DNA from: Nitrospira sp.
Lineage (GTDB): Bacteria; Nitrospirota; Thermodesulfovibrionia; Thermodesulfovibrionales; SM23-35
Reading direction: 5' to 3'
DNA length: 55,822 nt
Assembly: GCA_016873615.1 (NCBI GenBank)
Contig: VGWX01000006.1
Span: forward strand, 1-55,822
Each line of letters begins with the position of its first letter. Positions within the stretch are counted from its first letter, which is position 1. Below the pieces are notes generated by a model, which did no database searches, was not told the DNA's origin, and saw only the letters and a program-made list of their open reading frames with translations. Both the position numbers and the translations under genes were made by a program. Positions 25,315-33,939 of this stretch are shown one piece after another.

Positions 25315-26601
25315 TTATTTTATTTCTACCAATGATTCGTACGCTGCCTTTACAGTCTTTTCTATATCCTTTTCGGTATGCGCAAGGGATATGAATCCTG
25401 CCTCAAACTGTGAGGGAGCTATATATATTCCCCTTTTTATTATGGCTGAAAAGAATCTGGAGAATCTTGCCGTATCAGATGTTTTTGCCGTTTTATAGTC
25501 AATTACATCGGTATCTGTAAAATACGTGCAGAACATTGTGCCTGCCCTGTAAAACCTTGTCTTAACTCCTGCTTTTCTCGCAGCGTCTGCAAGTCCTTCC
25601 TCTAATAGTGCCCCGGTGCTTTCGAGTTTTTTGTATATGTTTTTTCCTGAGAGTATCCTGAGGGTCTCAATGCCTGCTGTCATAGCAAGCGGATTGCCTG
25701 ACAAAGTTCCGGCCTGATATACCGGCCCTTCAGGCGATACCATAGACATTATCTCCTTTTTCCCTCCATAAGCGCCAACCGGCAGCCCACCGCCTATGAC
25801 CTTGCCAAGGCAGGTCATATCAGGCCTGATCCCATAATATGCCTGTGCCCCGCCAAAGGCTACCCTGAATCCTGTCATCACCTCATCAAAGATGAGAACA
25901 ATGCCGAACTTTTTTGTCAGCTTTCTCAGCGACTCCAGAAATCCCGGTTTGGGCAGGACACATCCGATGTTCCCGACAACCGGTTCTATTATTACACATG
26001 CAACAGACTTCCATTCGTTTTTGATGACCGAATGTAATGCAGCTGTATCATTGAACGGCAGTGTTATGGTATTTTTTGCATAAGACTTCGGCACACCCGG
26101 ACTGTCTGGAACTCCAAAGGTTGTAGCTCCTGAACCGGCCTTAACAAGCAGTCCGTCGGCATGGCCGTGATAACATCCCTCAAATTTGATGATCTTGTCC
26201 CTGCCTGTAAAACCTCGCGCAACCCTTATAGCGCTCATTGTTGCCTCTGTGCCCGAGTTCACCATCCTGATCTTATCCATTGATGGGTAGACTTTAAGAA
26301 CTAATTCTGCAAGTTCGATCTCAAGGGGTGTTGGTGCGCCGTAGCTTGTGCCTTTTTCAGCAGCCTTCTTAAGGCTATTCACAACTTTAGGATGAGAATG
26401 GCCAAGGATCAGGGGACCCCATGAAAGGACGTAGTCTATATATGCGTTTCCGTCAACATCATAAATCTTTGAGCCTTTAGCTCTGTCGATAAATACGGGA
26501 TTCCCGCCGACTGCCCTGAACGCGCGGACCGGGCTGTTAACCCCTCCGGGGATGAGTTCACATGCTCTTTTATACAACCTGTGTGATTTTTTCCATTCCA
26601 T
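25315..26601 (-). CDS. hemL: Glutamate-1-semialdehyde 2,1-aminomutase
   Basis: The 428-residue product moves the amino group of glutamate-1-semialdehyde to give 5-aminolevulinate in the C5 haem pathway. The PLP lysine lies in [17 protein letters not shown] (K267); [18 protein letters not shown] and FDEVMTGFR are the class-III aminotransferase motifs. N-terminus and length match the family. No ribosome-binding site is visible before the ATG. The region just upstream is a tandem 19-bp duplication that carries two TATAAC sequences. Confidence 0.95.
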   Translation of the reverse strand: MEWKKSHRLYKRACELIPGGVNSPVRAFRAVGGNPVFIDRAKGSKIYDVDGNAYIDYVLSWGPLILGHSHPKVVNSLKKAAEKGTSYGAPTPLEIELAELVLKVYPSMDKIRMVNSGTEATMSAIRVARGFTGRDKIIKFEGCYHGHADGLLVKAGSGATTFGVPDSPGVPKSYAKNTITLPFNDTAALHSVIKNEWKSVACVIIEPVVGNIGCVLPKPGFLESLRKLTKKFGIVLIFDEVMTGFRVAFGGAQAYYGIRPDMTCLGKVIGGGLPVGAYGGKKEIMSMVSPEGPVYQAGTLSGNPLAMTAGIETLRILSGKNIYKKLESTGALLEEGLADAARKAGVKTRFYRAGTMFCTYFTDTDVIDYKTAKTSDTARFSRFFSAIIKRGIYIAPSQFEAGFISLAHTEKDIEKTVKAAYESLVEIK

Positions 26602-26639
26602 AACAATATGTTATAACTTTAACAATATGTTATAACTTT
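26602..26639. repeat. Tandem 19-bp duplication upstream of hemL
   Basis: AACAATATGTTATAACTTT occurs twice head to tail (26602-26620 and 26621-26639), directly before the hemL start codon. On the hemL strand each unit has TATAAC, a possible -10 element, eight bases before either the next unit or the ATG. It may duplicate a promoter segment or an operator. Confidence 0.7.
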
Positions 26640-26722
26640 GTTACTCTATCATAAAAATTTTTATGTGTCAAAAAGGACGTCTCTTATGCTATAAAAATAG
26701 AATTATATTTCAGGAGGATTAC

Positions 26723-27655
26723 ATGAAAAAAATTGCCGTACTCACATTAATCGTCTCTTTGCTTATTGTATTTGTTGCATGTGCGAAAAAGGAAGATCAG
26801 AAAGGGGCATATCTTGCAACGGTTGGAAACTCAAAAATAACACAGACTGACCTTGAAAGAGAGATAAAAAGCCTCCCGGAGTTTGCACAGAAGCTTTTTG
26901 AGGGAAGCGCCGGGAAAGAAAAGTTTCTTGATGAGCTGATCAAAAAAGAGCTTCTTTATCAGGAGGCGTTAAAGAAGGGGCTTGACAAAAATCAAGACTA
27001 TCAGAAAAAGGTCGAGGACTTCAGAAAACTGACACTTATCAGCCAGTTGCTTGAAAAGGAGATAGAGGCCAAGTCGAAGGTTACTGATCAGGATGTAAAA
27101 GATTACTACGAAAAACATAAGGACGAGCTTACTTCTGTCAGCCAGATCAGGGCCAGTCATATACTGGTAAAAACAGAAAATGAGGCAAAAAAGATATTAG
27201 AGAGAATTAAGAAAGGTGAAGACTTTGGAACTCTTGCAAAGAAATTCTCGATTGACACCGGATCTGCAAAGAATGGCGGAGACCTTGGATTTTTCTCATC
27301 AGGCCAGATGGTGCCGGAGTTTGAGACAGCAGCAATCAAACTTAAAAAAGGAGAAATCAGCGAACCTGTCAGGACAAAATTCGGCTACCACATTATTAAG
27401 GTTGCTGACAAGAAAATGGGACAACCCCTTGAATTCGAAAAAATCAAGAACGCCATCTCCCAGAGAATTGCCGCTGAAAAACAGAAAGAGTTTTTTGATT
27501 CTTATATTGAAAATCTGAAGAAAACCTATAAAGTTGATATAAATAAGGACGCAGTATCCAAGCTTTCCGCCGGCGAAGAAAAGAAGGAAGAACCTGAGCA
27601 AACAGGAGAACCAAAAGCAGCGCCGGAACAGGGATCAAAAGATAAAAAGAATTAA
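26723..27655 (+). CDS. Peptidyl-prolyl isomerase lipoprotein, PpiC/SurA type
   Basis: The 310-residue product starts at ATG 26723, behind CAGGAGG; the longer frame from 26663 is unlikely. A signal peptide with lipobox VFVAC (Cys near residue 20) is followed by a SurA-N-like helical domain (30-140) and a parvulin domain (about 150-245: ASHILVKTENEAKKILERIK, FSIDTGSAKNGGDLGFFSSG, MVPEFETAA, TKFGYHIIKV). The C-terminal tail is Lys/Glu rich. It should act as a periplasmic folding helper for exported proteins. A terminator follows at 27682. Confidence 0.9.
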   Translation: MKKIAVLTLIVSLLIVFVACAKKEDQKGAYLATVGNSKITQTDLEREIKSLPEFAQKLFEGSAGKEKFLDELIKKELLYQEALKKGLDKNQDYQKKVEDFRKLTLISQLLEKEIEAKSKVTDQDVKDYYEKHKDELTSVSQIRASHILVKTENEAKKILERIKKGEDFGTLAKKFSIDTGSAKNGGDLGFFSSGQMVPEFETAAIKLKKGEISEPVRTKFGYHIIKVADKKMGQPLEFEKIKNAISQRIAAEKQKEFFDSYIENLKKTYKVDINKDAVSKLSAGEEKKEEPEQTGEPKAAPEQGSKDKKN

Positions 27656-27681
27656 GCTAATAAACTAATAAAATCTCAGCT

Positions 27682-27715
27682 CGCCCCTCTTTTCCAGAAG
27701 AGGGGCGTTCTTTTT
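27682..27715 (+). terminator. Rho-independent terminator after the PpiC gene
   Basis: CGCCCCTCTT (27682-27691), loop TTCCAG, AAGAGGGGCG (27698-27707), then TTCTTTTT. A perfect 10-bp stem with a T run. Confidence 0.9.
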
Positions 27716-27721
27716 CCCGGA

Positions 27722-27750
27722 TTGACTCTGCCTCCGGTCGATGATATGCT
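27722..27750 (+). promoter_or_regulatory. Promoter of archease-rtcB, possibly giving a leaderless mRNA
   Basis: TTGACT (27722-27727), 17 bases, TATGCT (27745-27750). The archease ATG begins at 27757, seven bases after the -10 box, where transcription would start. No ribosome-binding site is present between them. Confidence 0.55.
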
Positions 27751-27756
27751 TTTTTC

Positions 27757-28173
27757 ATGGAGAAATTTAGAGTCCTTGATATATCAGGAGATGTCGGATT
27801 AAGAGCTTTCGGAAAAAGCAAAAAAGAGGTTTTTATTAATGCTGCAATCGGCATGTACAGCCTCATTACAAACCTTACTTCAATAAATGAAAAAAAAACC
27901 ATGTCTGTTTCAGTCAAGAGTCATTCTTTTGATGGACTGCTTGTTTCATGGCTGAATGAGCTGATTTTCCATTTTGACGCCTACGGTTTCATCGGCAAAA
28001 AAATCGACATCAAAGAGTTCTCGGAAAAACAAATTTCAGCAACCGTGGCCGGCGAGGAATTTGATGCAGGACGTCATGAAGGGAAACTGCTCATTAAGGC
28101 AGCCACCTATCACAAGCTGAGGATAGAAAAGATGAATGATTCGTGGGAAATAGATGTCATTTTTGACATATAA
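27757..28173 (+). CDS. Archease
   Basis: The 138-residue product has archease features: DISGDVGLRAFGKSKKEVF at the N-terminus with the conserved Asp and metal-binding residues, DGLLVSWLNELIFHFDA in the middle, and the C-terminal IKAATYHKLRIEK with a final acidic WEIDVIFDI. Archease activates the RNA ligase RtcB by promoting its guanylylation. rtcB follows 14 nt downstream in the same operon, the usual arrangement. Confidence 0.92.
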   Translation: MEKFRVLDISGDVGLRAFGKSKKEVFINAAIGMYSLITNLTSINEKKTMSVSVKSHSFDGLLVSWLNELIFHFDAYGFIGKKIDIKEFSEKQISATVAGEEFDAGRHEGKLLIKAATYHKLRIEKMNDSWEIDVIFDI

Positions 28174-28187
28174 AAGAAAGGATCTGC

Positions 28188-29633
28188 ATGGATACAGAGA
28201 AGATCAGAAGGATTGATGAAACAAAGATAGAAATTCCTATTGATTACAAACAGGGGATGAGGGTTAAAGGGATTATCTATGTTGATGAAACCCTCCAAAA
28301 AGACCTTGAAGACCAGTCAATAGATCAGGTTGCAAATGTTGCAACTTTACCGGGGATTGTCGGATCTTCAATGGCTATGCCGGATGTGCATACCGGATAT
28401 GGATTTGCAATCGGTGGAGTTGCTGCCTTTGATTTAAAAGACGGCATTGTATCGCCAGGCGGGGTTGGTTACGATATAAACTGCGGAGTCCGTTTATTGA
28501 AAAGCAATCTTTTGAGAGAAGATGTCCTGACAAAGATGAAAGACCTTGTCGGCATTCTCTATAACGAAATTCCGTCAGGTGTTGGATCAAAGGGGAGGGT
28601 GCGTCTTGGTCCTGATGACGAAAAAAAGATATTGCTTAAAGGCGCCCGCTGGGCTGTTGAACAGGGTTTCGGGGATGCTTCAGACCTTGAAAAAATCGAG
28701 TCAGGCGGTTGTATCGATGGGGCAGACCCTTCACTGATCAGCAAAAAGGCATATGAGCGGGGCAGGGCCCAGCAGGGCACCCTTGGCTCAGGCAACCATT
28801 TCCTTGAAGTCCAGTATATTGATGAAATCTATGACGAAAAGGCTGCAAACAGCCTCGGATTTTTTTTAGGCCAGGTTACTGTGATGATACATACAGGCTC
28901 ACGCGGGTTTGGGCATCAGGTCTGCACCGATTTCCTTGAAGTAATGGAAAAGGCAGCAGCTAAATACAAGATAGAACTGTCTGATAAAGAGCTCGCATGC
29001 GCGCCGTTCAGCAGTCCTGAGGCAAGGGATTACCTTGCTGCAATGAGGGCTGCTGCAAATTATGCATGGGCAAACAGGCAGTGCATAATGCATTGGACAA
29101 GAGAGGCTTTCTTCAAGGTCTTTTCGATATCACCGAAAAAACTCGGCATGGAGCTTATTTACGATGTTGCGCATAATATCGCCAAGATTGAGGAGCATGA
29201 AGTCAATGGAAGAAAGATAAAACTGATAGTCCACAGAAAGGGCGCAACAAGGGCATTCCCTCCGGGTCACCCGGAATTGCCGGAGATATATAAGCCCCTC
29301 GGTCAGCCTGTCCTGATACCGGGTGATATGGGAAGGGCGTCATACGTGCTTCTTGGAACTGAGAAGGCGATGAAAGAGACATTTGGCTCAACGTGCCACG
29401 GGGCAGGCAGAATCATGTCAAGACATCAGGCAATAAAAAAAGCAAAGGGCCGGGCAATATGGAGAGAGATGGAGGATAAGGGAATCATTGTCAGGTCTGC
29501 AGGAAGAGAAACCCTTGCCGAGGAAATGTCTGAAGCATACAAGAATATCTCAGACGTTGTTGAAGTAGTTCATAAGGCTGGGATATCAAAGAAAGTTGCC
29601 CGTCTCAGGCCGATTGGAGTAATTAAGGGATAA
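28188..29633 (+). CDS. rtcB: RNA-splicing ligase RtcB
   Basis: The 481-residue product joins RNA 2',3'-cyclic phosphate or 3'-phosphate ends to 5'-OH ends using GTP and Mn2+. Metal-binding motifs are visible: GGVGYDINCGVR (D96, C99), GSGNHFLEVQY, HTGSRGFGHQV, and the guanylylated histidine region TCHGAGRIMSR. The length is normal for the inteinless bacterial enzyme. It is coupled with archease upstream; its role is RNA repair or tRNA healing. Confidence 0.96.
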   Translation: MDTEKIRRIDETKIEIPIDYKQGMRVKGIIYVDETLQKDLEDQSIDQVANVATLPGIVGSSMAMPDVHTGYGFAIGGVAAFDLKDGIVSPGGVGYDINCGVRLLKSNLLREDVLTKMKDLVGILYNEIPSGVGSKGRVRLGPDDEKKILLKGARWAVEQGFGDASDLEKIESGGCIDGADPSLISKKAYERGRAQQGTLGSGNHFLEVQYIDEIYDEKAANSLGFFLGQVTVMIHTGSRGFGHQVCTDFLEVMEKAAAKYKIELSDKELACAPFSSPEARDYLAAMRAAANYAWANRQCIMHWTREAFFKVFSISPKKLGMELIYDVAHNIAKIEEHEVNGRKIKLIVHRKGATRAFPPGHPELPEIYKPLGQPVLIPGDMGRASYVLLGTEKAMKETFGSTCHGAGRIMSRHQAIKKAKGRAIWREMEDKGIIVRSAGRETLAEEMSEAYKNISDVVEVVHKAGISKKVARLRPIGVIKG

Positions 29634-29714
29634 AATCGCTCTCCACGTTTAATATGGTGTTGACTATAATCCGAAATCTATGGTAATTTCTTGAAATTTC
29701 AAAAAGGAGGGTTT

Positions 29715-30629
29715 ATGAAAAAATCATTTGTAATCTGCATTGTATTAGTTTTTCTTAGTCTGTTCATTATGACGCAGAGAGAGGCGTCAGCTACTGAATT
29801 CGGCGGCGGAGCTTATCAAAACGGCGCTGAGTGTTTTATGGCAGGCGCAATACCGCCTCCAGGCACTTATTTTCTCAATTATTTTGTCTACTACACGGCT
29901 GATAAATTTAAGATCAAAGACGGTGAAGATTTCACGAAATTCGATCTGAAAGCCACTGCCGATGTATTGCGTTTGGTGCATGTGACCAAACACCAGATTT
30001 TTGGCGGTTTCTGGGGAGTACAGGTACTGGTTCCTGTTGTAAATGTAGACGTAACCATGCAACCGGTAAGCATGGCCCCAAAAATGAGTGATAACAAGTT
30101 CGGACTTGGTGATATTGTTATCGATCCTTTTCTGCTGTCATGGCATTCGAAAAACTGGCATTTTGCAACAGGATTGGACATTTATATACCGACAGGTGCA
30201 TATGATGACAAAGACCAGGCAAATCCCGGCAGGAACTATTGGACATTCGAGCCTATATTCGGTTTCACATATATTGCAGACAGCGGCTTTGAAGTATCGA
30301 GCAAGTTCATGTATGACTTCAATACTGAAAACGATGACACCAAATACAGATCAGGGCAGGAGTTCCACTTCGACTATCTGGTCGGCTATAACTTCAAACC
30401 ATGGGGTATAGGCCTAAGCGGATATTATTACAAGCAGGTAACCAAAGATGAACTTGACGGCAATGAGGTCCCCGGTGGTGGATTTAAAGGTGAAGCTTTT
30501 GCAATCGGCCCGTCGGTCAAATATGACTATAAAAATATGACGTTCAACCTTAAGTATCAGCATGAAATGAGCGTTGAGAACAAGCCGGAGGGTGATAAAT
30601 TCTGGTTTAAGTTTGTTTACGCTTTCTAA
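29715..30629 (+). CDS. Outer-membrane transporter-like protein (MetA/phenol-degradation family, PF13557-like)
   Basis: The 304-residue product starts at ATG 29715, behind AAGGAGG; TTG 29691 is too early. A signal peptide (SFVICIVLVFLSLFIMTQ...ASA) is followed by a beta-strand-rich body with alternating aromatics (FKPWGIGLSGYYYKQVTKDE, AIGPSVKYDYKNMTFNLKYQ), ending in FWFKFVYAF, an outer-membrane C-terminal signature. The pattern matches PF13557-type barrels; the substrate is unknown. A bidirectional terminator follows. Confidence 0.75.
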   Translation: MKKSFVICIVLVFLSLFIMTQREASATEFGGGAYQNGAECFMAGAIPPPGTYFLNYFVYYTADKFKIKDGEDFTKFDLKATADVLRLVHVTKHQIFGGFWGVQVLVPVVNVDVTMQPVSMAPKMSDNKFGLGDIVIDPFLLSWHSKNWHFATGLDIYIPTGAYDDKDQANPGRNYWTFEPIFGFTYIADSGFEVSSKFMYDFNTENDDTKYRSGQEFHFDYLVGYNFKPWGIGLSGYYYKQVTKDELDGNEVPGGGFKGEAFAIGPSVKYDYKNMTFNLKYQHEMSVENKPEGDKFWFKFVYAF

Positions 30630-30642
30630 TTGTCAGTTTACA

Positions 30643-30675
30643 AAAAAACCCTGCGGCAAACCCGCAGGGTTTTTT
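30643..30675. terminator. Bidirectional terminator
   Basis: AAAAAACCCTGCGG (30643-30656), a five-base loop, then CCGCAGGGTTTTTT (30662-30675). The A/T flanks make it work for both the upstream rightward gene and the leftward DUF401 gene. Confidence 0.92.
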
Positions 30676-30702
30676 ATGGCCTTATTGAATTTTTCAAGAA
30701 CG

Positions 30703-31893
30703 TTATCTTAATATCAGGTATTCGATAACGGCACCACAGAAAATAACAATGCTCCCCGGAATCATCATTTTGTACATTCCCCAGATATCAGCCTTGAAAT
30801 ATTCTCTTGTCAGAACGAGACATATGTGAACCGGGGACAGGAGCACCCCCAAAAATCCGGAGGCAAATGCAAATGAAATCGCACCGGGTGATGCATTGCC
30901 AGCAATACTGATTATCAGCGGAAATGTGCTGCCAACGAAGCCTACGGTAATCCCTGTGAGCATCCCTGTAATAAATGGAACCAGGAAGAGAATCGGACCA
31001 ACAGGAATCCCTTCCTTGAGAAAAAACTGGCTCAGGTTCTTCACTGCCCCTGAATTCTCCATAGCCTCCTTAAAAAACATGACGCCGAGTATCAGGATTA
31101 TCACATCAAGGGAAAATCCGTGCCGGACTGCCTTAAAAGAAGACTTCAGGGTATGCCTGTAAAAAAACAGGAGGAAGAGAACAACGGCAAGCAATGCATA
31201 ATGCAGATCCATACGGAATATGACCACAAGGAGAAGGACGGTCACTATCGGCATGAAACTCCAGAGGCCTTTTTTTGAAAGCCGGGCTTCTGTCTTTACA
31301 TCTCCCTTAAGACCGTGCATGGCAAAGATAAATCCCGCAATCAGCATCAGGAGAGCACATACGAGATTTATGGCAATAAGCCTGTAGAGCTCTATCTTTG
31401 CTATAGCAGATGCCAGGAGAATACCCGGATATAATGGCAGTATGTATTCCCAGGGATGTCTGAACCAGTAGTTAATAAACCCTTTTTCTTCCGGGCTCAT
31501 TTCTATGTCACGGGTTGTCTCAGCTACCATCGGCGCAGAAAAATAGGCGCCTCCAACAGAAGGCATAAGACCTATCAGCAATGGCATTGAGACCGTAACT
31601 ATCTTTCTGTTTTTGAATATTGCCTTTACTGTCTTCATCATTTCCGCAAGGACATCATGTTCTCTCAGAATCATTTCAAACATCCTGATAAAAGATAAGG
31701 CGAGTATAAGGTTGATGGTCACGCTATTCAGAAGAGCAGCCTTACAGGTCTTCACTATCAATTCTAAAGGCATACGATAAAGCACAAACAGCACAAAAGA
31801 GGCTGTCAGCATGACAAGGCCGATATTAAGCTTTTTTCTTAGGAGAATAAGTATAAGAGTAAAAATGAAAAAGATTTTCAGCAGATCGGCCAT
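30703..31893 (-). CDS. DUF401 family integral membrane protein
   Basis: The 396-residue product has about 10-12 hydrophobic segments across the whole length. The conserved region MPLLIGLMPSVGGAYFSAPMV and the following INYWFRHPWEYILPLYPGI identify the DUF401 family, a group in the citrate/ion-transporter-like superfamily with unknown substrate. The C-terminal half repeats the pattern (FITGMLTGITVGFVGSTFPL), as in transporters with inverted repeats. Convergent with the previous gene. Confidence 0.82.
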   Translation of the reverse strand: MADLLKIFFIFTLILILLRKKLNIGLVMLTASFVLFVLYRMPLELIVKTCKAALLNSVTINLILALSFIRMFEMILREHDVLAEMMKTVKAIFKNRKIVTVSMPLLIGLMPSVGGAYFSAPMVAETTRDIEMSPEEKGFINYWFRHPWEYILPLYPGILLASAIAKIELYRLIAINLVCALLMLIAGFIFAMHGLKGDVKTEARLSKKGLWSFMPIVTVLLLVVIFRMDLHYALLAVVLFLLFFYRHTLKSSFKAVRHGFSLDVIILILGVMFFKEAMENSGAVKNLSQFFLKEGIPVGPILFLVPFITGMLTGITVGFVGSTFPLIISIAGNASPGAISFAFASGFLGVLLSPVHICLVLTREYFKADIWGMYKMMIPGSIVIFCGAVIEYLILR

Positions 31894-32140
31894 TCACCAT
31901 TTTAGCACATTTACCGGTTATGAACGGAAATGTCTCCGAATTCTCTTAAAAGACATATAATCAACACATCTGTTGTAAAAAATATACAGGTTCAAGTAAA
32001 TAATACATGAACAGGGTATCAGAATAATTTTTATGTGGATGTCATTTTAGCAATGATTTCAAAGGCTTTTGCATATAATCATCATGAAACTTAATTTTTT
32101 TGAAACTGGCCTCATTTTTGCTTTTATACAGACCAAAAGC

Positions 32141-32169
32141 TTGACAAATTTACAAGAAGGTGATATAAA
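32141..32169 (+). promoter_or_regulatory. Porin promoter P1
   Basis: TTGACA (32141-32146), 17 bases, TATAAA (32164-32169): close to the sigma-70 consensus. Confidence 0.7.
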
Positions 32170-32187
32170 TTTCTTAACAAAAATTTC

Positions 32188-32217
32188 TTGACAAATATGT
32201 CTGAGTAATGATATAAC
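32188..32217 (+). promoter_or_regulatory. Porin promoter P2
   Basis: TTGACA (32188-32193), 18 bases, TATAAC (32212-32217), 47 bp downstream of P1 and in the same direction. Confidence 0.65.
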
Positions 32218-32437
32218 TTTGGAATATTTGTTTAGGAAACTGAAAGAAAATTAGGGTGCTGAAAATAGCATTCAAATGGTAAAAGGCCTCTGTGGGAGGT
32301 CTATCATTATTGAAGGGGAGGTGATACTAAAGAAGCTGAAAGAAAATAAGTTTTAAATAAAGCGCAGTGAAGCCGCCGTTGGCGGATAGAACAAAGAGTA
32401 TTGTGAACTCTGAAATTTTAAAAAGGAGGGTTAGCAA

Positions 32438-33802
32438 ATGAAAAAATATTTTGCAGTACTTTTAGCTGTTATCTTTATCTTAAGTTTTGCAGTTGCTGCC
32501 TTTGCCCAGGATAAGCCTGAGATAACAATCGGCGGGGAGTTAAGGGCAAGAGGCTGGTATGCTGATAATGTTGATGCTGCATATCTTCCGGTAAAGACTG
32601 ATTCACAGGCATGGTATGACTACAGGGTAAGGCTCAATGTTGCGGCGAAAGTAACTGATAATACATCAGCCTTTGTGCAGCTTGAGACCGCCACAGAGTC
32701 CGCAGGTGTTACAAGCAGGGTAAGTGATTGGTATCAATGGGAAGCATGGAACCAGAAACCATCTTCTAATTTGACACTTCGCCAGGCATACATTTCGCAT
32801 AAAGGATCAGGACTTCTCGGAGTACCGGTAGGGATTAAGGTCGGCCATATGCTATTTGCAATCGGCGAAAAACAGTTTCTCGACCACACAAAGTATGGCG
32901 ATGATGCAATCTTAGTATGGACTGAGCCGACAAAGGAGCTCCATATAGGACTTGCTATTGCAAAGGCTATCGAGGTATCTCCCGCTAACCACAGTGACGA
33001 CATTGATGCATATGTCCTCCTCGGCACTTACAAGCTCGACAAAGACAATACGATTGGTTTGAATTACACATGGATAAAGAGCGATAATAGTGCGCCAGTA
33101 GCTATAACTAATTTATCCGGCCTTTCCTTCCAGAACCTTGGACTCCATGCAAATGGCAACATTTCCGGACTTGCCTATGCACTTGAGGGTGACATGCAGT
33201 TTGGAAAGATTGACAGGACTGATCAAGATACAAAGTTCGGGGGCTATGGCGTCATGGCAAAGCTTGGTTACAAGCTTGACCCGGTAAATCTCAGGGGATC
33301 CTTTGCAATGGGTAGCGGCGACAATAATGCTACAGACGACAAGAACAAGGAATTCCAGACCACTTTGGGAAGGGATGTTCACTACACATTTAACTATGAG
33401 TACACAGTAAGGACAGCAGTCCCGGCATTGGCAGCAAATGGTTCCCAGGGCCAGGTAATTTCAGGAAACTTAGCAACAAAGGCGAACAGGAACACAGGCA
33501 TTGCCAATACAACTTACTACAATCTTGGCGTTGACTTCAACCCTGTGAAGGACCTTACCCTCATGCTCGATGGCTTTATCATCAGGGCAACAAAAGCCCT
33601 TACAACCAACCAGTCAAAGAGTGTAGGCTCAGAAGTCGACCTCGGTATCGCATACAAGATCGACAAGAACCTCACATACTCAGTAACCGCTGGTGCATTC
33701 TGGCCGGGCAAGTTTTACACAACTGGTACGGCGCCCTTAGTTCCAGCTAATGCTAAGAAGACTGTTACACAGGCTGTGCACTGCCTCACACTCAGCTTCT
33801 AA
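32438..33802 (+). CDS. Outer-membrane porin
   Basis: The 454-residue product has a signal peptide (FAVLLAVIFILSFAVAAFA cleaved before QDKPE), then ITIGGELRARGWYADN, the first strand of a porin-like barrel. Many alternating strands follow, with conserved VRLNVAAKVTDNTSAFVQLE, and the protein ends in CLTLSF with the terminal Phe expected for a barrel. Size fits a 16-18-stranded general porin. Two strong promoters and a good ribosome-binding site suggest abundant expression. Two hairpins follow the gene. Confidence 0.85.
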   Translation: MKKYFAVLLAVIFILSFAVAAFAQDKPEITIGGELRARGWYADNVDAAYLPVKTDSQAWYDYRVRLNVAAKVTDNTSAFVQLETATESAGVTSRVSDWYQWEAWNQKPSSNLTLRQAYISHKGSGLLGVPVGIKVGHMLFAIGEKQFLDHTKYGDDAILVWTEPTKELHIGLAIAKAIEVSPANHSDDIDAYVLLGTYKLDKDNTIGLNYTWIKSDNSAPVAITNLSGLSFQNLGLHANGNISGLAYALEGDMQFGKIDRTDQDTKFGGYGVMAKLGYKLDPVNLRGSFAMGSGDNNATDDKNKEFQTTLGRDVHYTFNYEYTVRTAVPALAANGSQGQVISGNLATKANRNTGIANTTYYNLGVDFNPVKDLTLMLDGFIIRATKALTTNQSKSVGSEVDLGIAYKIDKNLTYSVTAGAFWPGKFYTTGTAPLVPANAKKTVTQAVHCLTLSF

Positions 33803-33816
33803 ATTTTGTAATAAAT

Positions 33817-33839
33817 GCATCATGCCTGAGGCATGATGC
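33817..33839. repeat. Perfect hairpin after the porin gene
   Basis: GCATCATGCC-TGA-GGCATGATGC: a 10-bp perfect stem, without a T run. It precedes the real terminator and may stabilise the 3' end of the mRNA. Confidence 0.6.
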
Positions 33840-33850
33840 GGAATAGATTA

Positions 33851-33879
33851 AGGCGGCTCAAATGAGCCGCCTTTTTTTT
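33851..33879 (+). terminator. Rho-independent terminator of the porin gene
   Basis: AGGCGGCTCA-AA-TGAGCCGCCT followed by a run of eight T. Perfect 10-bp stem. Confidence 0.95.
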
Positions 33880-33939
33880 GCAATCCGGAGCATTCTCTGT
33901 TAAGATTATAAGAACGGCAGACAGGAATTTTACTATATA

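Larger units (their letters stand above)
31894..32437. other. Porin control region and long leader
   Basis: 544 bp between DUF401 and the porin. It holds two tandem sigma-70-type promoters (32141-32169 and 32188-32217), then a leader of more than 200 nt with a G/C-rich hairpin-like GGCCTCTGTGGGAGGTC and a possible 26-codon ORF (32276-32356) whose start lacks a ribosome-binding site. CTGAAAGAAAA occurs twice, at 32240 and 32336. AAAGGAGGG precedes the porin ATG. The part 31894-32100 shows nothing recognisable. Confidence 0.5.
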
